Source: Branchiostoma belcheri (taxonomy: Eukaryota > Chordata > Leptocardii > Amphioxiformes > Branchiostomatidae). From it: a DNA stretch of 64,000 nt. The position numbers and the translations under genes were made by a program. Below, in pieces: positions 35,534-46,873 of this stretch. Position 1 is the stretch's first letter; every line of letters begins with the position of its first letter. The notes beneath the pieces are model-generated. The model did not search any database. It saw only the letters and a program-made list of their open reading frames with translations, and was not told where the DNA came from. The stretch is from the NCBI RefSeq assembly GCF_001625305.1, contig NW_017803235.1, forward strand, positions 331,393-395,392. The letters run 5' to 3'.

Positions 35534-36265
35534 CCTTAAGTACACAACGTTTTACTGTGTCATATTGAATATTTGTTATTGAGTACAAACCCGAGGGTAG
35601 ATATATTATTAATGAATCATATATTGCATGTATATCAGGATTTGCCTACTGCTGATACAAACAATGTTTTCCAGCATCTTGTCCTGAAGGTTACACACTG
35701 TGGCGTGGAATCTGCTACAAGGCCTTCAATTCACGAAAGAACTTCAACGGTGCGGCCGCGGCCTGTCGCGAAGATGGCGGCACCCTCGCCATGCCCCGAG
35801 ACGCTGAGACCAACGCCTTCCTGGTCTCCCTGTACAATTCCGTGCACAGCGATCGGGCTTTCTGGATCGGCCTGCACGATCAGCGAGAAGAGGGAAGGTT
35901 TGAGTGGGTGGACGGTTCTGCACTTGGGCCGTACAACTCCTGGGGTATGGGAGAACCGAACGACTCTGGGGATGGCGAAGATTGCGTCAGTTACTCAGAA
36001 GTCGAATCCACGGAAAACATGTGGAACGACTTTGACTGCAACGGACTGATTAATTTTATATGCCAGACTGCTCCAGGTACTTCTTGCATCTGCATCCGCA
36101 TTATTTCTTTAAACCATTTTGCAGGCTTTTTTAAACATGGCATGGCTTCAGTACTTATTTAAATAAGGCGGCATACCATTTTTTTTGCTCTTGTATCAAT
36201 GTCTTAACTGAATCATTTAACATCTCATTACTGATTATTCTAATTCTTTTTTAGGATGTCCATAG
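30721..36265 (+). CDS. Type II transmembrane C-type lectin-like receptor (gene A), seven exons
   Basis: Join 30721-30760, 32575-32622, 32924-33016, 34990-35105, 35246-35447, 35675-36076 and 36255-36265, all GT-AG and in phase. The product is about 303 residues. The cytoplasmic N-terminus carries NPMY (20-23) and VTYANI (54-59), an exact ITIM pattern. One membrane span (about 77-96) follows, then a coiled-coil stalk (100-166, with repeated LxxxVDAxKRD phrases), a CTLD (167-300) and a stop in the last tiny exon. The CTLD has WIGL, EPN (260-262) and WND (283-285), the calcium/mannose-type pattern. It is likely a cell-surface glycan receptor with inhibitory-type signalling (inference from motifs). 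The start is supported by a phase-1 donor after MSEEEQQSQDGDK. Exons 1-2 are the least certain. A 93-nt sister of exon 3 lies at 34635 and could be an alternative exon. Confidence 0.7.
30985..31056. repeat. Inverted repeat hairpin
   Basis: CATGGGTGTGGCAGCT (about 30989) faces AGCTGCCACACCCATG (about 31037). Pairing continues inward through AGAAAAA/TTTTTCT with a mismatch. It lies in intron 1 of gene A. Confidence 0.6.
31060..32465. repeat. Segment bounded by ~180-bp inverted repeats
   Basis: 31060-31247 and 32284-32465 are inverted copies. For example, CCCGAAGATAACATGGCGAC at about 31217 is complementary to the stretch near 32300, and TTTTCGTCTCGTAA to TTACGAGACGAAA near 32440. Divergence is moderate. 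The enclosed 1.2 kb includes the 200-bp MITE. The unit sits between exons 1 and 2 of gene A. The ORFs opened on each arm (31153-31383 minus, 32305-32694 plus) are mirror images of each other and not called as genes. Confidence 0.55.
31533..31732. mobile_element. Foldback MITE, 200 bp
   Basis: The first about 68 bases (GTAGCCTCTACCAGGCTTCG and onward) are inverted at the end (finishing TCTAGTAGAGGCTAC) with only a handful of mismatches, leaving a ~60-base centre. No clear target-site duplication was read. It lies in intron 1 of gene A. Confidence 0.7.
33590..33900. other. GC-rich block of unknown origin
   Basis: A sharply GC-rich island in AT-rich intron 3 of gene A, with GGGCCC, CCCGGG and GGCTT words in mirrored positions. 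An open frame spans 33670-33897 but no domain was recognised. It is probably an inserted element; its boundaries are uncertain. Confidence 0.35.
33960..34351 (-). mobile_element. Truncated piggyBac-like MITE (inverted copy)
   Basis: It matches the reverse complement of about 2711-3100, including the CATGCTACCAGCTCA-type stretch and the end GTACACCTTCCCnGACTGAT in inverse. It ends in GGG then TTAA (34352-34355). The palindrome carries one change (GGTCCaCGCGGACCCC). It is inserted in intron 3 of gene A, 283 bases upstream of the duplicated exon. Confidence 0.7.
34635..34727 (+). pseudogene. Duplicated 93-nt cytoplasmic exon (alternative or decayed)
   Basis: It has the same length, phase and acceptor context (CCAG then CCGACC) as exon 3 of gene A (32924-33016), with matching QxTDxQAR and AGIPG/ANIPG ends. 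Both tyrosines of exon 3 are replaced (His at position 12, Asn at 27), so the ITIM is lost. The donor is GC rather than GT (CCAG followed by GCAAAA). If included, the protein would gain 31 residues without a tyrosine motif. It is either a rare GC-AG alternative exon or a decaying duplicate. Confidence 0.55.
35469..35532. repeat. TG microsatellite
   Basis: A (TG)n tract interrupted once, in the intron between the stalk and CTLD exons of gene A. Confidence 0.9.
35675..36076 (+). CDS. CTLD exon of gene A
   Basis: A whole C-type lectin domain in one phase 1-1 exon of 134 codons. It has the early Cys pair (SCPEGY, GICY), Cys in AAAACREDGG, WIGLHD, GEPN with DCVSY, WNDFDC and FICQ. EPN plus WND are the residues that bind calcium and select mannose-type sugars in this family. 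All the expected cysteines are present. Confidence 0.9.
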
Positions 36266-36376
36266 GCAACGGGTGGAACTATCACCACTACGTACAGTAC
36301 AGCGACTCTCCGGCCATCCGCAGTCAAGCTAACTAGTAAAATTGTTGACAGGGGATTATATAAATGGTTTAGTCTA

Positions 36377-37807
36377 ACATTTCTTCAAACGTTCCTACAA
36401 GACACATTTACACAGAAGAAATACTGAATATAATAGAATACAACAGTATTGTACAATGAAACTATGGAAGACCAACATTTTCTCCAATACAACACAGTAG
36501 AAATATTAAATGGAATGAAGCAGCAATGTGCAATGGTAGTCACATTTCTTTCCATAGAATTGTATGCTTATTTAGACAAGGCACACACATGTCCTTCTTA
36601 TGGAAATATAATATCATGTTTACTTGTTGATAAAGAGAGGGAACATTTAAACGTAAGTTTTCTTGAAAATTAGCGGAAGGTAGCAAGTTTAGGAATTGTA
36701 AAAATCGACTTTGTGCCAATTGAAATATTCATTATTTTTTGGCTTTATTACTTTTATTATTGTTATTACTTTTAACGATGCAGAGCATAAGAGCATGGAT
36801 AGTTTTATTACTTATCGTATTACGTATTTGTAAAGGCACACAATGTCATTCTAATGGCAGAATCATGTCAAGTTTACTTTTTGATAAACAATGGGGCAAC
36901 ATGACGATGTAAATTTTCCTGAATATTACACGAAAATAACAAGTTTAGGAATGGTCATTTTGCCATACAAGTAGACGCCGTGCAAATGGAATATGCATAT
37001 TTAAACGCTATTATTACTTTTATTGTTATTGTTACTTTTTACAATACAATGTACAGGCACATTATGTTTTTTCTGATGCCAGAATAAAATCAGGTTTACT
37101 TGGTAAAAATTGGCAACACTCGAATTGATTGAAGTTTGAGAGGCAACAACTTTAGCAAGTCTTAAGAAACGGTGGTCTGTCACGGAAGTGAGCGCTGTGC
37201 CATAAAAAATGCATAGTTCTATTAATTATTATTAATTATTTAGTCAAGTTTACTTAAAAAAAATGAGGGACACATCCAGATGTAAATTGTTCTGAATTTT
37301 AGTAAAAAATAGCACATTTGGGAATGGTCATGCTGTCATACGCTGTGCAAATAGAATATGCATATTTAAATATTTTTATTACCTTTATTGTTATTGTTAC
37401 TTTTTACGATACAATATACAGGCACAGAGTGATATTCTGATAGCAGAATCAAACCAAGTTCACTTGGTAAAAATTGGCAACACTCGAATTAATAGAAGTT
37501 TGGGAGGCAACAACTTGAACAAGTCTTAAAAAATGATGGTCTGCCACAGACGTGAACGTTTTACTAACAGGAAGGCAAAGATTTATAAATTATTATTACT
37601 TATTTAGTGAAGGCAACGAATGTCCTTCTGATAGGGGAATCATATCAAGTTTACTTGATGAAAAAGGCAACATCCAGATGTAAGTTTTACTGAATAATAA
37701 AAAAGGAGGATAGCAAGATTAGTGATGGTTTTTCTGCGTGATGGTTTTTCTGTGTTAAAAGGAGACGCCATGCCAATAGAACATTTATATTTTTCATTGT
37801 TGTTATT
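36377..37807. repeat. 1.43-kb duplicated unit, copy A, with internal sub-repeats
   Basis: It is nearly identical to 42954-44385, with only scattered substitutions and short indels. Inside, a phrase of the type GGCACACAATGTCCTTCTGA, GGCAGAATC and CAAGTTTACTTGG recurs about six times every 180-250 bases (near 36591, 36839, 37052, 37240, 37422 and 37612), each followed by GGCAACATCCAGATGTAA-like and TTATTACTTTTATTGTTATT phrases. It is non-coding. Confidence 0.8.
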
Positions 37808-38325
37808 TCATTTCATTTATTGGTGATGCCAAACAACGCATTACAAGTGGGAGCCAGGCAGCCAAAGGCTGGTGGCGGCTGCCACTGGTACATACAACAC
37901 AACACAGGACAAGTCAATACAATATACAGGACCTAACAACAAGTTACGAATATCAAAATAGCAAAACATATCAATGCATTATACAATATCAAAGACACAA
38001 CATCATCAAATTAATAAAGTAATCATGATAATATCTATAATCAAAAGTGGAAGGGAAAGATGGAACGGTTGGAAAGTCAGAAAAGTTAAAAAGTTGTTTA
38101 AAAGTTAGTAATCTGATGAGAGGTGGTTCCTGCATTTGGCCTTGAAAATTCTAACTGTGGCGGACCCTGTGACTTCACTGGGTAGATGGTTCCACAGGCG
38201 TGCAGTGTACAGGAAGAAACTGTTTTTGTAGGTGTTTGTTCTACTCCGGGGGATGTGCAGGTGGTGGGCATTCCGCAGTCGTAGCTGGGATTGACTATTT
38301 GCAACTCTTGTAGTGGGCACAAGTG
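37808..38325 (-). mobile_element. 5'-truncated LINE fragment (same family as 38926-42110)
   Basis: It matches 38926-39420 base for base apart from scattered changes. The minus strand reads VPTTRVANSQSQLRLRNAHH, then NSFFLYTARLWNHLPSEV and the terminal stop. The match ends at CACAAGTG (38325), a 5' truncation typical of LINE copies. A short ATGAA-type tail abuts repeat copy A. Confidence 0.8.
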
Positions 38326-38905
38326 GCAATTTCCCCCTTTGTTATCTATGTATTGTGTCCTCTCTTTGCCATCATTTATCATTGGGTGGGGAATCGGACT
38401 TGCGCTTTTGAATTTCCTGTATTTACTGTTTTGCCTGTCTTAAAGTTGCGTTTGTTTTTTCTTTATTATATGTATTTATTTAGTGGTGCCGTAAACATAA
38501 GTGCTTTCCACTTAAAATAAGTGCGGCACCACCATGTTTTGTACCCTTTTCTATGTGAACGAATAAAAAAAAGACTCTTGTCGGAAGTTAGGTCTGTCAC
38601 AGTCTGCTTGAAAATCCTACGACATGAAAATTGTACGAATGTGACCAGGCCGTAACTTAGGTTGACTAGCTGGTTAACTATAACTGACTAACAAACCAGC
38701 CAACTTACGACTTTGTCTTGTCACGTTTTGGGGGGAGTCGTTTTTTTTTTAATCAGTGCAGAGTGAACCTGAACTTAACATCGTATAACGATGATCTTCG
38801 GTTCCATATGTCACATCAATTCCCCTCGCATAATTACATTCATTCATACCCTTATCAAATACATATACATAATACTGTCACCAAGTACAGTAGGGGCACT
38901 GTCAA
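38326..38905. other. Unassigned sequence up to the assembly gap
   Basis: No gene or known repeat seen. Confidence 0.3.
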
Positions 38906-38925
38906 NNNNNNNNNNNNNNNNNNNN
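38906..38925. other. Assembly gap (20 N)
   Basis: Twenty undetermined bases directly before the 3' end of the long LINE copy. The true distance is unknown. Confidence 1.
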
Positions 38926-41900
38926 ACAACGCATTACAAGTGGGAGCCAGGCAGCCAGAAGGCTGGTGGCGGCTGCCACTGGTACATACAACACAACACA
39001 GGACAAGTCAATACAATATACAGGACCTAACAACAAGTTACGAATATCAAAATAGCAAAACATATCAATGCATTATACAATATCAAAGACACAACAATCA
39101 TCAAATTAATAAAGTAATCATGATAATATCTATAATCAAAAGTGGAAGGGAAAGATGGAACGGTTGGAAAGTCAGAAAAGTTAAAAAGTTGTTTAAAAGT
39201 TAGTAATCTGATGAGAGGTGGTTCCTGCATTTGGCCTTGAAAATTCTTACTGTGGCGGACCCTGTGACTTCACTGGGTAGATGGTTCCACAGGCGTGCAG
39301 TGTACAGGAAGAAACTGTTTTTGTAGGTGTTTGTTCTACTCCGGGGGATGTGCAGGTGGTGGGCATTCCGCAGTCGTAGCTGGGATTGACTATTTGCAAC
39401 TCTTGTAGTGGGCACAAGTGACTGGAGATGGGGAGGAACGGGACCATTTACCAGCTTATACATTGTGACTAGTCGATGGTAGTCCCTCCTGGTCGTCAGA
39501 CGATCCCACCCGAGCTTTTGCAGAACCTCTAGGTAAGGTGTGCGGACTGCAGCACCAGTGACAAGGCGCCCTGCGTGGTACTGCACCCGTTCCAGGGTCT
39601 TAGATGCGGCAGCAGTAATGTTGGTGAGAAGAATAGAAGCGTATTCCAGCTTAGGGCGTATAAGCATGAAATAAGCTCGTTCCAGGGCTTCTTGGGAGAG
39701 TTTGCCACGGAGCTTCCACAGTAGTCACAGTGTTCTCCTGGCCTTGTTGGAGGTGAGTTGAGCATGCTCTGTCCAACGAAGGGTCTGATGCACGGTAACG
39801 CCCAGGTGCGTATAAAAGGGAACCTGTTCAACGATCTGTTCCATGATGTAAATGGGGGGTAGGAGAACTTTACTTTGCGGAGACTTAATGCAAATAACCT
39901 TGCATTTGTCAGGGTGCAACTGAAGACTCCAATCGCTGAACCAGGTTGACACCATCTCCAGGTCAGCATTTGTTGTGTTGGCTACCTCGAGGGCAGTACG
40001 TCCTGATTTCGAGAGTGAAGTATCGTCGGCGAAGCAGTTGATGCTAGAAGTACAAGGAAGGTCATGGATATCGTTCATGAATATCAAAAACAAAAGAGGA
40101 CCCAATATGCTTCCTTGGGGTACCCCAGCTTGAGTGAAGCCCCAAGTTGAGGCTACGCCGTTGATTACAACTCGTTGCTGGCGACCAGTCAGGTAGTCGG
40201 CAAACCACATGTTGAGAGTGCCTTTTACTCCGTAACGTGAAAGTTTTAAACTAGTCCGTCGTGCCAGACTGTGTCGAACGCACGACGTACGTCTAAGAAC
40301 ACAGCGGCTGTGCATGCTGAGTTGGGATCATCCATCGACTTGGCCCAGTCGTCAGCAAGACGTAGGAGCTGCAGGACCGTCCCATCCTCCTTCTTGAATC
40401 CAGATTGATTTGGATTCATCAGAGTATTATCCATAAGGTAAGTATAGAGATGGTTATGCACGAGTCGCTCCAGAACCTTGGCGACAGTTGGGAGGAGGGC
40501 GATGGGTCTATAGTTAGACGGGTCAGTTCGATCCCCCTTCTTGTATACTGGTGTCACATTGCATTGCTTCCATTCCCCTGGAAGCTTACCCGTGGCAAGA
40601 GAGTGGTTGAAGAGCTCACATAAGGATGTGCAGATGACAGGTGCCGCTTCCTTAAGGAGCCGGTTAGATATGCCATCAGGACCTGGGGCCTTGTTGGGAG
40701 GCAGTTCTTTCAGGACACCCAGGACTTCCTCTTCTGATACCTGAATTGAAGTTAGTTCTTCGTTGGTGAACATGGGGAGCCTTCGGATGCAATCTGGATG
40801 TTCAGCTTTGGTTACTTTGACAAAAATGTTGTTAAGTACTTCAGCTTTGTCTTTATCCTTTCCAACTGTTGCACCGTTGACGGAGAGAGCTGGGATCCCC
40901 GACTTGCCCTTCCCGGTTGCTTGTTTGAGAACAGACCAAAAGAGTCTAGAACCATCAGCAGATTTCAACCTTTCACTGATGGCAGAGAAGTATTCTGCCT
41001 CAGCTTTCCGTAAGTCTTTGGTTAGACGGTTCTTGGTTTTGGTGTAATTTTTCCAGTTTTCTTCTGTTGGTGAGGACTTGAACTTGTTGTAGAGATCCGT
41101 TTTCAGTCTGATAGCCTCGAGTAGTTCGGTGGTAACCCAAGGCTTTCGTGCAGTTCCCACCTTCGTTGTTTTATTAGGTATTGTATTTTTTGCAACGTTT
41201 AGGAACTTACCCTTCCAACCATTCCATTTTTCATCGATGGAACCATGCATACAAGAGTTCCAGTTAACTTTACCCTATTCGGCTCTAAATACATCGAAAT
41301 TTGCTCGGTTATAGCACCATACATGTTTTCTGGTATTCTTAGTTGGGACAGTTATGCTAAGTATACATGTTGCAACAGCGTGATAAGAATTTCCGACGGG
41401 TGCTAGAGTAGACATTTGGTGGATACTGGATGGATCAGATAAAATAATCAAGTCCAATGTACTTTGGCGAGTAGGAGTAGATCGGGTTGGGTTGTGTTGG
41501 CACTGGTACAGTCCGTACTTCTCAATGATGTCTTCCAGGAGTAAAGCATGGTTGTCAGTTGAAGTGTCCCCCCAGTCTATATGGTGACAGTTGAAATCAC
41601 CGGTAATGATGATCATTCCTTTCTCATTAACGACTTTGGAGATGCAGTGTTCGTACTGTTCATAGAAAATGTCATGGGTGGCAGGTGGTACATACACACA
41701 AGAGAAAAGAACCTTTTTCCCCATAACGTCGATTTCAGCCCATAGGTCTTCCCAAAGGGAGTCAGAAATTTCTAAGTCTGGTCTTCGTCTGCTCGGAAGG
41801 ATGTCACTAATGAGGATAGCAACTCCTCCACCTGTTTTACCCTGCCTGTCTTTTCTGTACATTGTGGTGTAACCAGGGATATTAATGTCGTTGGGGAGTA

Positions 41901-42110
41901 CGTTGTCATTGAACCATGTTTCGGTAATACCCATTACAGAGATCTTATTAGTGTGCAGAAGTGTTTCTAGTTCGGTGATTTTCTGGTGGCCTGTGGCAGT
42001 GTTTGGGTTCAAGCTTCTGACGTTTGTGGTCCCTATGGTAAGCATGATGAGTAATAATACAAGTAGTGCCCTACCGGGAAACATTACTGCTTTCAAAGCC
42101 TATTTAAATT
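38926..42110 (-). mobile_element. APE/RT non-LTR retrotransposon (CR1/Jockey-like), nearly full ORF2, inactive
   Basis: Minus strand, ORF2 from about 42096 to 39200. The endonuclease comes first (TTNVRSLNPNT, ITETWFND, GDFNCHHIDW). RT follows, with KAPGPDGISNRLL, NYRPIALLPT, FLDVRRAFDTVWHDG, GVPQGSILGPLLF and the catalytic FADD. The C-terminal region ends NSFFLYTARLWNHLPSEV. Breaks: a TAG after FDVFRAE (near 41273), a one-base loss in a T/A run near 40250, and a TGA near 39723. The endonuclease SDH motif reads SYH. No ORF1 was found. The element is recent (few breaks) but cannot make a full protein. The clade is inferred from motif style. Confidence 0.85.
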
Positions 42111-42865
42111 GTCAACAAAATTACTGCAGAGCAAAGGTGTTGAAGACTAACGAGTCATTTGCATAACAATCACTAATATGAATTTGCATAACAATCAGTA
42201 CAATACAGTACAACACTTTCGAATGTACATAACAATCAAGTAAATAAAAGAAGGTATAAGTATTACGCACTGATATAGCACTAGTTAATAAAAGCAATGC
42301 ATGTTAACACAATATTGGATATTGCATAGGTCAACGACTATAAGCTAGAAAACACTAAATGCACAAGTTGTAGAAGCGGGATTGTAACAATCCGGGTCAA
42401 CTATAGAAATTGCAATTGGGGGACACAGTATTTCAAGTACAAATTCAATACAAATACAATAAAAAAGGAGCGCTAAAAATCACTCCACCTATGCACAAAT
42501 AGTAAAATCTAGATCTACAAACACTATAGTAAGTTCAGCATCAGGGATTACTAGTAAAATATTAAAGGATTTGAGGGGTCTGAGGTCTGCGAGGTGAGAT
42601 GCCCTCCCCAGTTCGGAGTTTAAAACCCTGGGGATGGAAATCTATCAAAATCTACAAATTTTACATAGAAAATCGGAAACTAAAAACATCGAACAATTCT
42701 TGGGTGGCTTAGCTTTGCTTTATATACTACAGTAAGCAAAGTTAGTTTGGATAACAAGTGGATTACAGTGGATTTATAAGTGTTTGTTCAAGCAGAAAGA
42801 AATATGGATACCTGCCACCTCAGTGACCTCTGACCTCTGATTCTTCATCTGTGTATATTTCTTCA
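42111..42865. other. Unassigned stretch upstream of the LINE
   Basis: It could include LINE 5' UTR. Repeated TTTGCATAACAATCA phrases occur at 42156-42200. No coding region. Confidence 0.3.
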
Positions 42866-44476
42866 TTACTTTTATCATTATTTTTATTTATATATATTGA
42901 GTTTATTGACTTCGTTCACAATTCATTAAAATACATGGCAGCTTCATCTGTGTACATTTCTTCAAACGTTCCTACAAGACACATTTACACAGAAGAAATA
43001 CTGAATATAATAGAATACAACAGTATTGTACAATGAAACTATGGAAGACCAACATTTTCTCCAATACAACACAGTAGAAATATTAAATGGAATGAAGCAG
43101 CAATGTGCAATGGTAGTCACATTTCTTTCCATAGAATTGTATGCTTATTTAGACAAGGCACACACTGCCCTTCTTATGGAAATATAATATCATGTTTACT
43201 TGTTGATAAAGAGAGGGAACATTTAAACGTAAGTTTTCTTGAAAATTAGCGGAAGGTAGCAAGTTTAGGAATTGTAAAAATCGACTTTGTGCCAATTGAA
43301 ATATTCATATTTTTTTGGCTTTATTACTTTTATTATTGTTATTACTTTTAACGATGCAGAGCATAAGAGCATGGATAGTTTTATTACTTATCGTATTACG
43401 TATTTGTAAAGGCACACAATGTCATTCTAATGGCAAAATCATGTCAAGTTTACTTTTTGTTAAACATGGGGGCAACATGCCGATGTAAATTTTCCTGAAT
43501 ATTACTGGAAAATAACAAGTTTAGGAATGGTCATTTTGCCATACAAGTAGACGCTGTGCAAATGGAATATGCATATTTAAACGCTATTATTACTTTTATT
43601 GTTATTGTTACTTTTTACAATACAATGTACAGGCACATTATGTTTTTTCTGATGCCAGAATAAAATCAGGTTTACTTGGTAAAAATTGGCAACACTCGAA
43701 TTGATTGAAGTTTGAGAGGCAACAACTTTAGCAAGTCTTAAGAAACGGTAGTCTGTCACGGAAGTGAGCGCTGTGCCATAAAAAATGCATAGTTCTATTA
43801 ATTATTATTAATTATTTAGTCAAGTTTACTTAAAAAATGAGAGACACATCCAGATGTAAATTGTTCTGAATTTTAGTAAAAAATAGCACGTTTGGGAATG
43901 GTCATGCTGTCATACAAGTAGACGCTGTGCAAATAGAATATGCATATTTAAATATTTTTATTACCTTTATTGTTATTGCTACTTTTTACGATACAATATA
44001 CAGGCACGGAGTGATATTCTGATAGCAGAATCAAACCAAGTTCACTTGGTAAAAATTGGGAACACTCGAAATAAAAGTTTGGGAGGCAACAACTTGAACA
44101 AGTCTTAAAAAATGCTGGTCTGTCACAGACGTGAACGTTTTACTAACAGGAAGGCAAAGATTTATAAATTATTATTACTTATTTAGTGAAGGCAACGAAT
44201 GTCCTTCTGATAGGGGAATCATATCAAGTTTACTTGATGAAAAAGGCAACATCCAGATGTAAGTTTTACTGAATAATGAAAAAGGAGTATAGCAAGATTA
44301 GTGATGGTTTTTCTGCATGATGATTTTCTATGTTAAAAGGAGACGCCATGCCAATAGAACATTTATATTTTTCATTGTTGTTATTACTTTTATCATTATT
44401 TTTATTTATATATATTGAGTTTATTGACTTCGTTCACAATTCATTAAAAAACATGGCAGCTTCATCTGTGTACAAA
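42866..44476. repeat. 1.43-kb duplicated unit, copy B, with flanking 90-bp direct repeats
   Basis: 42954-44385 is the near-identical partner of 36377-37807. In addition, the 90 bases at 42866-42955 recur at 44386-44476 (TTATATATATTGAGTTTATT and CATGGCAGCTTCATCTGTGT). The unit is therefore a tandem period of about 1.52 kb whose second round stops after 90 bases. Confidence 0.8.
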
Positions 44477-45539
44477 GATGCTGAATTGCGCATTTTACAT
44501 GATTAACATGGTAACAAATCTATATCTATATTATGTTAACCATTAGTCAATAGTCATTTCGCATTTTCATATTACGATACAATGTACAAACAATACCCTT
44601 CTGATGGCAGAATGAACTCAAGTTTACATGGTAAGGAATAGCACCACTCGAATTGAGTGAAGTTTGGGAGACAACAAGTTTGGAAAGTCCTACGAAACAG
44701 ATGGAGGTTTCGTCACAAAATTAAATTTTTCTGCCAATAGAACATGAATAGTAGAATAACTTTATTGGATAATTTTATTACTTATTATACTTATTTAGTC
44801 AAGACACACAATGACAAATATACAAATAAACCCATCAACAAAATTCACAATTTAAATACTTTCTGGGTGTTGGTAATTTCCGGAATAAAACTGTCACTCA
44901 GCTAACCTGGAAATTTCAGATCAAGTAGCTATTGGGGAGACAAGTCTTGAAGGTTGCTGCATTGAAACATGGAAAAACAGACATAAAATGGGTATCATAT
45001 CTCACATTTACAAAGTTTTGGTGACACAAACTCACCTTCATATTTTAACCCATTTATAGAAATGCACCTTCTACAAGTTTCGGGGAAAAGTTGACGGCGA
45101 AACAGAAGCTACAGCTCTGTTTCTAAGAATTCGAGAACTTTGACCTGATATCCAAGGGCGATAACAAGGCGTTAAGAAGGAGGGTGTATGGCAACAGAAA
45201 ATCCAATAACAAGGCAACTTCATAAAAATGTCCATTTCTTTGCTCAAACATTCACTCAAACCCTACACTCTACAATCTACCAAAAAATTCAACAAAATTC
45301 CCACCAAAGAAAGGATTTTAAAGTTATTTTGCTCACTTTAATTATACTTCTTGTGCGTATGCCCTTCAAGGCGCGTCACCCCTTCTATTAGCTCTTTGTG
45401 TTGGTCATTTAGGTCTTGGGGATAGAAAATTTGTTTGTATTTTGGAAATTATTTATTTCGGCGATCTTTACCAAGACCTGGATTAAACTAAGAAAAAAAA
45501 TCAGACATGCAAATACTCTGATTTGAACTAAGCTAAACA
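44477..45539. repeat. Degenerate sub-repeats, then unassigned DNA
   Basis: 44570-44820 continues the same sub-repeat series in diverged form (CCCTTCTGATGGCAGAAT, ACTCGAATTGAGTGAAGTTT). After about 44820 nothing is recognised. Confidence 0.45.
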
Positions 45540-46250
45540 AGAGTTCCGAGATCTCATACCTCCATGAAATATGGGCTTGATATGTAAATGTAAATTTCTT
45601 CTTCAATTATGCAAATGACATCTGCATTAACATGATATATGCATCCTAATGTATGTTAACTTTTGATTAACTTACAGATTTCCCAAATATGACATTCCCA
45701 TCATTCACCATTAAGAAATCATAGAATTTTCGCATTAATGATGCAAATTAAACCATCATTTGCATTATTAGTATCTGTTGATGCTCCGCCTGCCATAGGT
45801 TACACACATTACATGTATGAAAGTCGTATAATGTAAAACACTGTAATTATAGAAATTCCTCATTAATTATGCAAATAAAGTTCTCATTTGCATACTTTGC
45901 ATGTAATAATGTACATCTATCTCTCAGCTACCTACACACCAAAAATTATGAAAATATGTTGTTCCTATCTGGACTTCGCCAGAAAGTGCCCTGCAGTTCC
46001 AGAACAAGCTGCTAGGGGAACCAAACTTACACTACTTATTCCTGACTGGAAACGCAATCTGTCACCAAAATATCAAGACCATAGCATGTTCAGGACAAAA
46101 GATACAAAAACAGGCAGTTCTGCTGCAGTATCAAGGCCATCCACCAGGAGGCCCATATTTCACCTTGACCTTTGTCTTTCTAAGACTTACCAACATACCA
46201 AATATCATCATAATCCATAAAGGCGTTATGAAGTTATGCTGAATACAAAT
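45540..46250 (+). repeat. Dispersed repeat R1, near full-length
   Basis: It aligns with the reverse complement of 28100-28830 and, over its last 160 bases, with 12170-12330. It starts at AAGAGTTCCGAGATCTCAT and ends with GTTATGAAGTTATGCTGAA followed by a degenerate CAACA stretch where the other copies have CA microsatellites. The terminal repeats do not show TIRs or a clear duplication. Confidence 0.65.
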
Positions 46251-46873
46251 AGGTAAAACACAACAACATGTCCAACTATGTCTAGCACACATTATTCTTT
46301 GCAATGTACAATATCTATTTACAATTATATATTTACTCGCTGCTGTTGGAACAATTGCAGGGGCGGAATTTTATGGATAGCGTGGCTTAAGGATATGGAC
46401 AACGTTATATTATTGTATTCTAGTTATAAAACAATGTGTGTTTTTATGGAAAGTAAGATTTTTCCTCCTATGGTAGTGTGTGTACATGTTGAAAAAATGC
46501 TGACTTGTTTTGAACCCGATAGAACTGTCTTTTAAAATTGTCTATGTATTGCAAACTGTTCAAATCTTGCTGGAAAACATTACAACAGGTATATGCATAA
46601 AAGAATGCAATAACATTCTGCCCAAATAACAATTAAATGAAAGCCTTTTCGCCGATTATCTGTAACACCAAAACTTATTGCATGTTTAGTTAATTTGTCT
46701 CGGAGCGAGATGTGTTTATTCTCCCACACTCTGGTCTACCTTATCTCCACGTTTTTATATCGTACTTCGATATTAAGGTTTTATTTCGAACCTGTGTGAA
46801 TACATTCTGACTTCGCGAGTGCCTTGCATGGTGTAGAGCGCTTTCTTTCTTTAGGGAGCTAACAAGGGACAAC
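46251..46873. other. Upstream region of lectin gene B
   Basis: Likely promoter and 5' UTR. No specific element assigned. Confidence 0.3.

Noticed and set aside
36377..44476. CRISPR-like spaced repeats
   Set aside because: The units are long (180-250 bp), degenerate and eukaryotic, with no short identical repeats or spacers.
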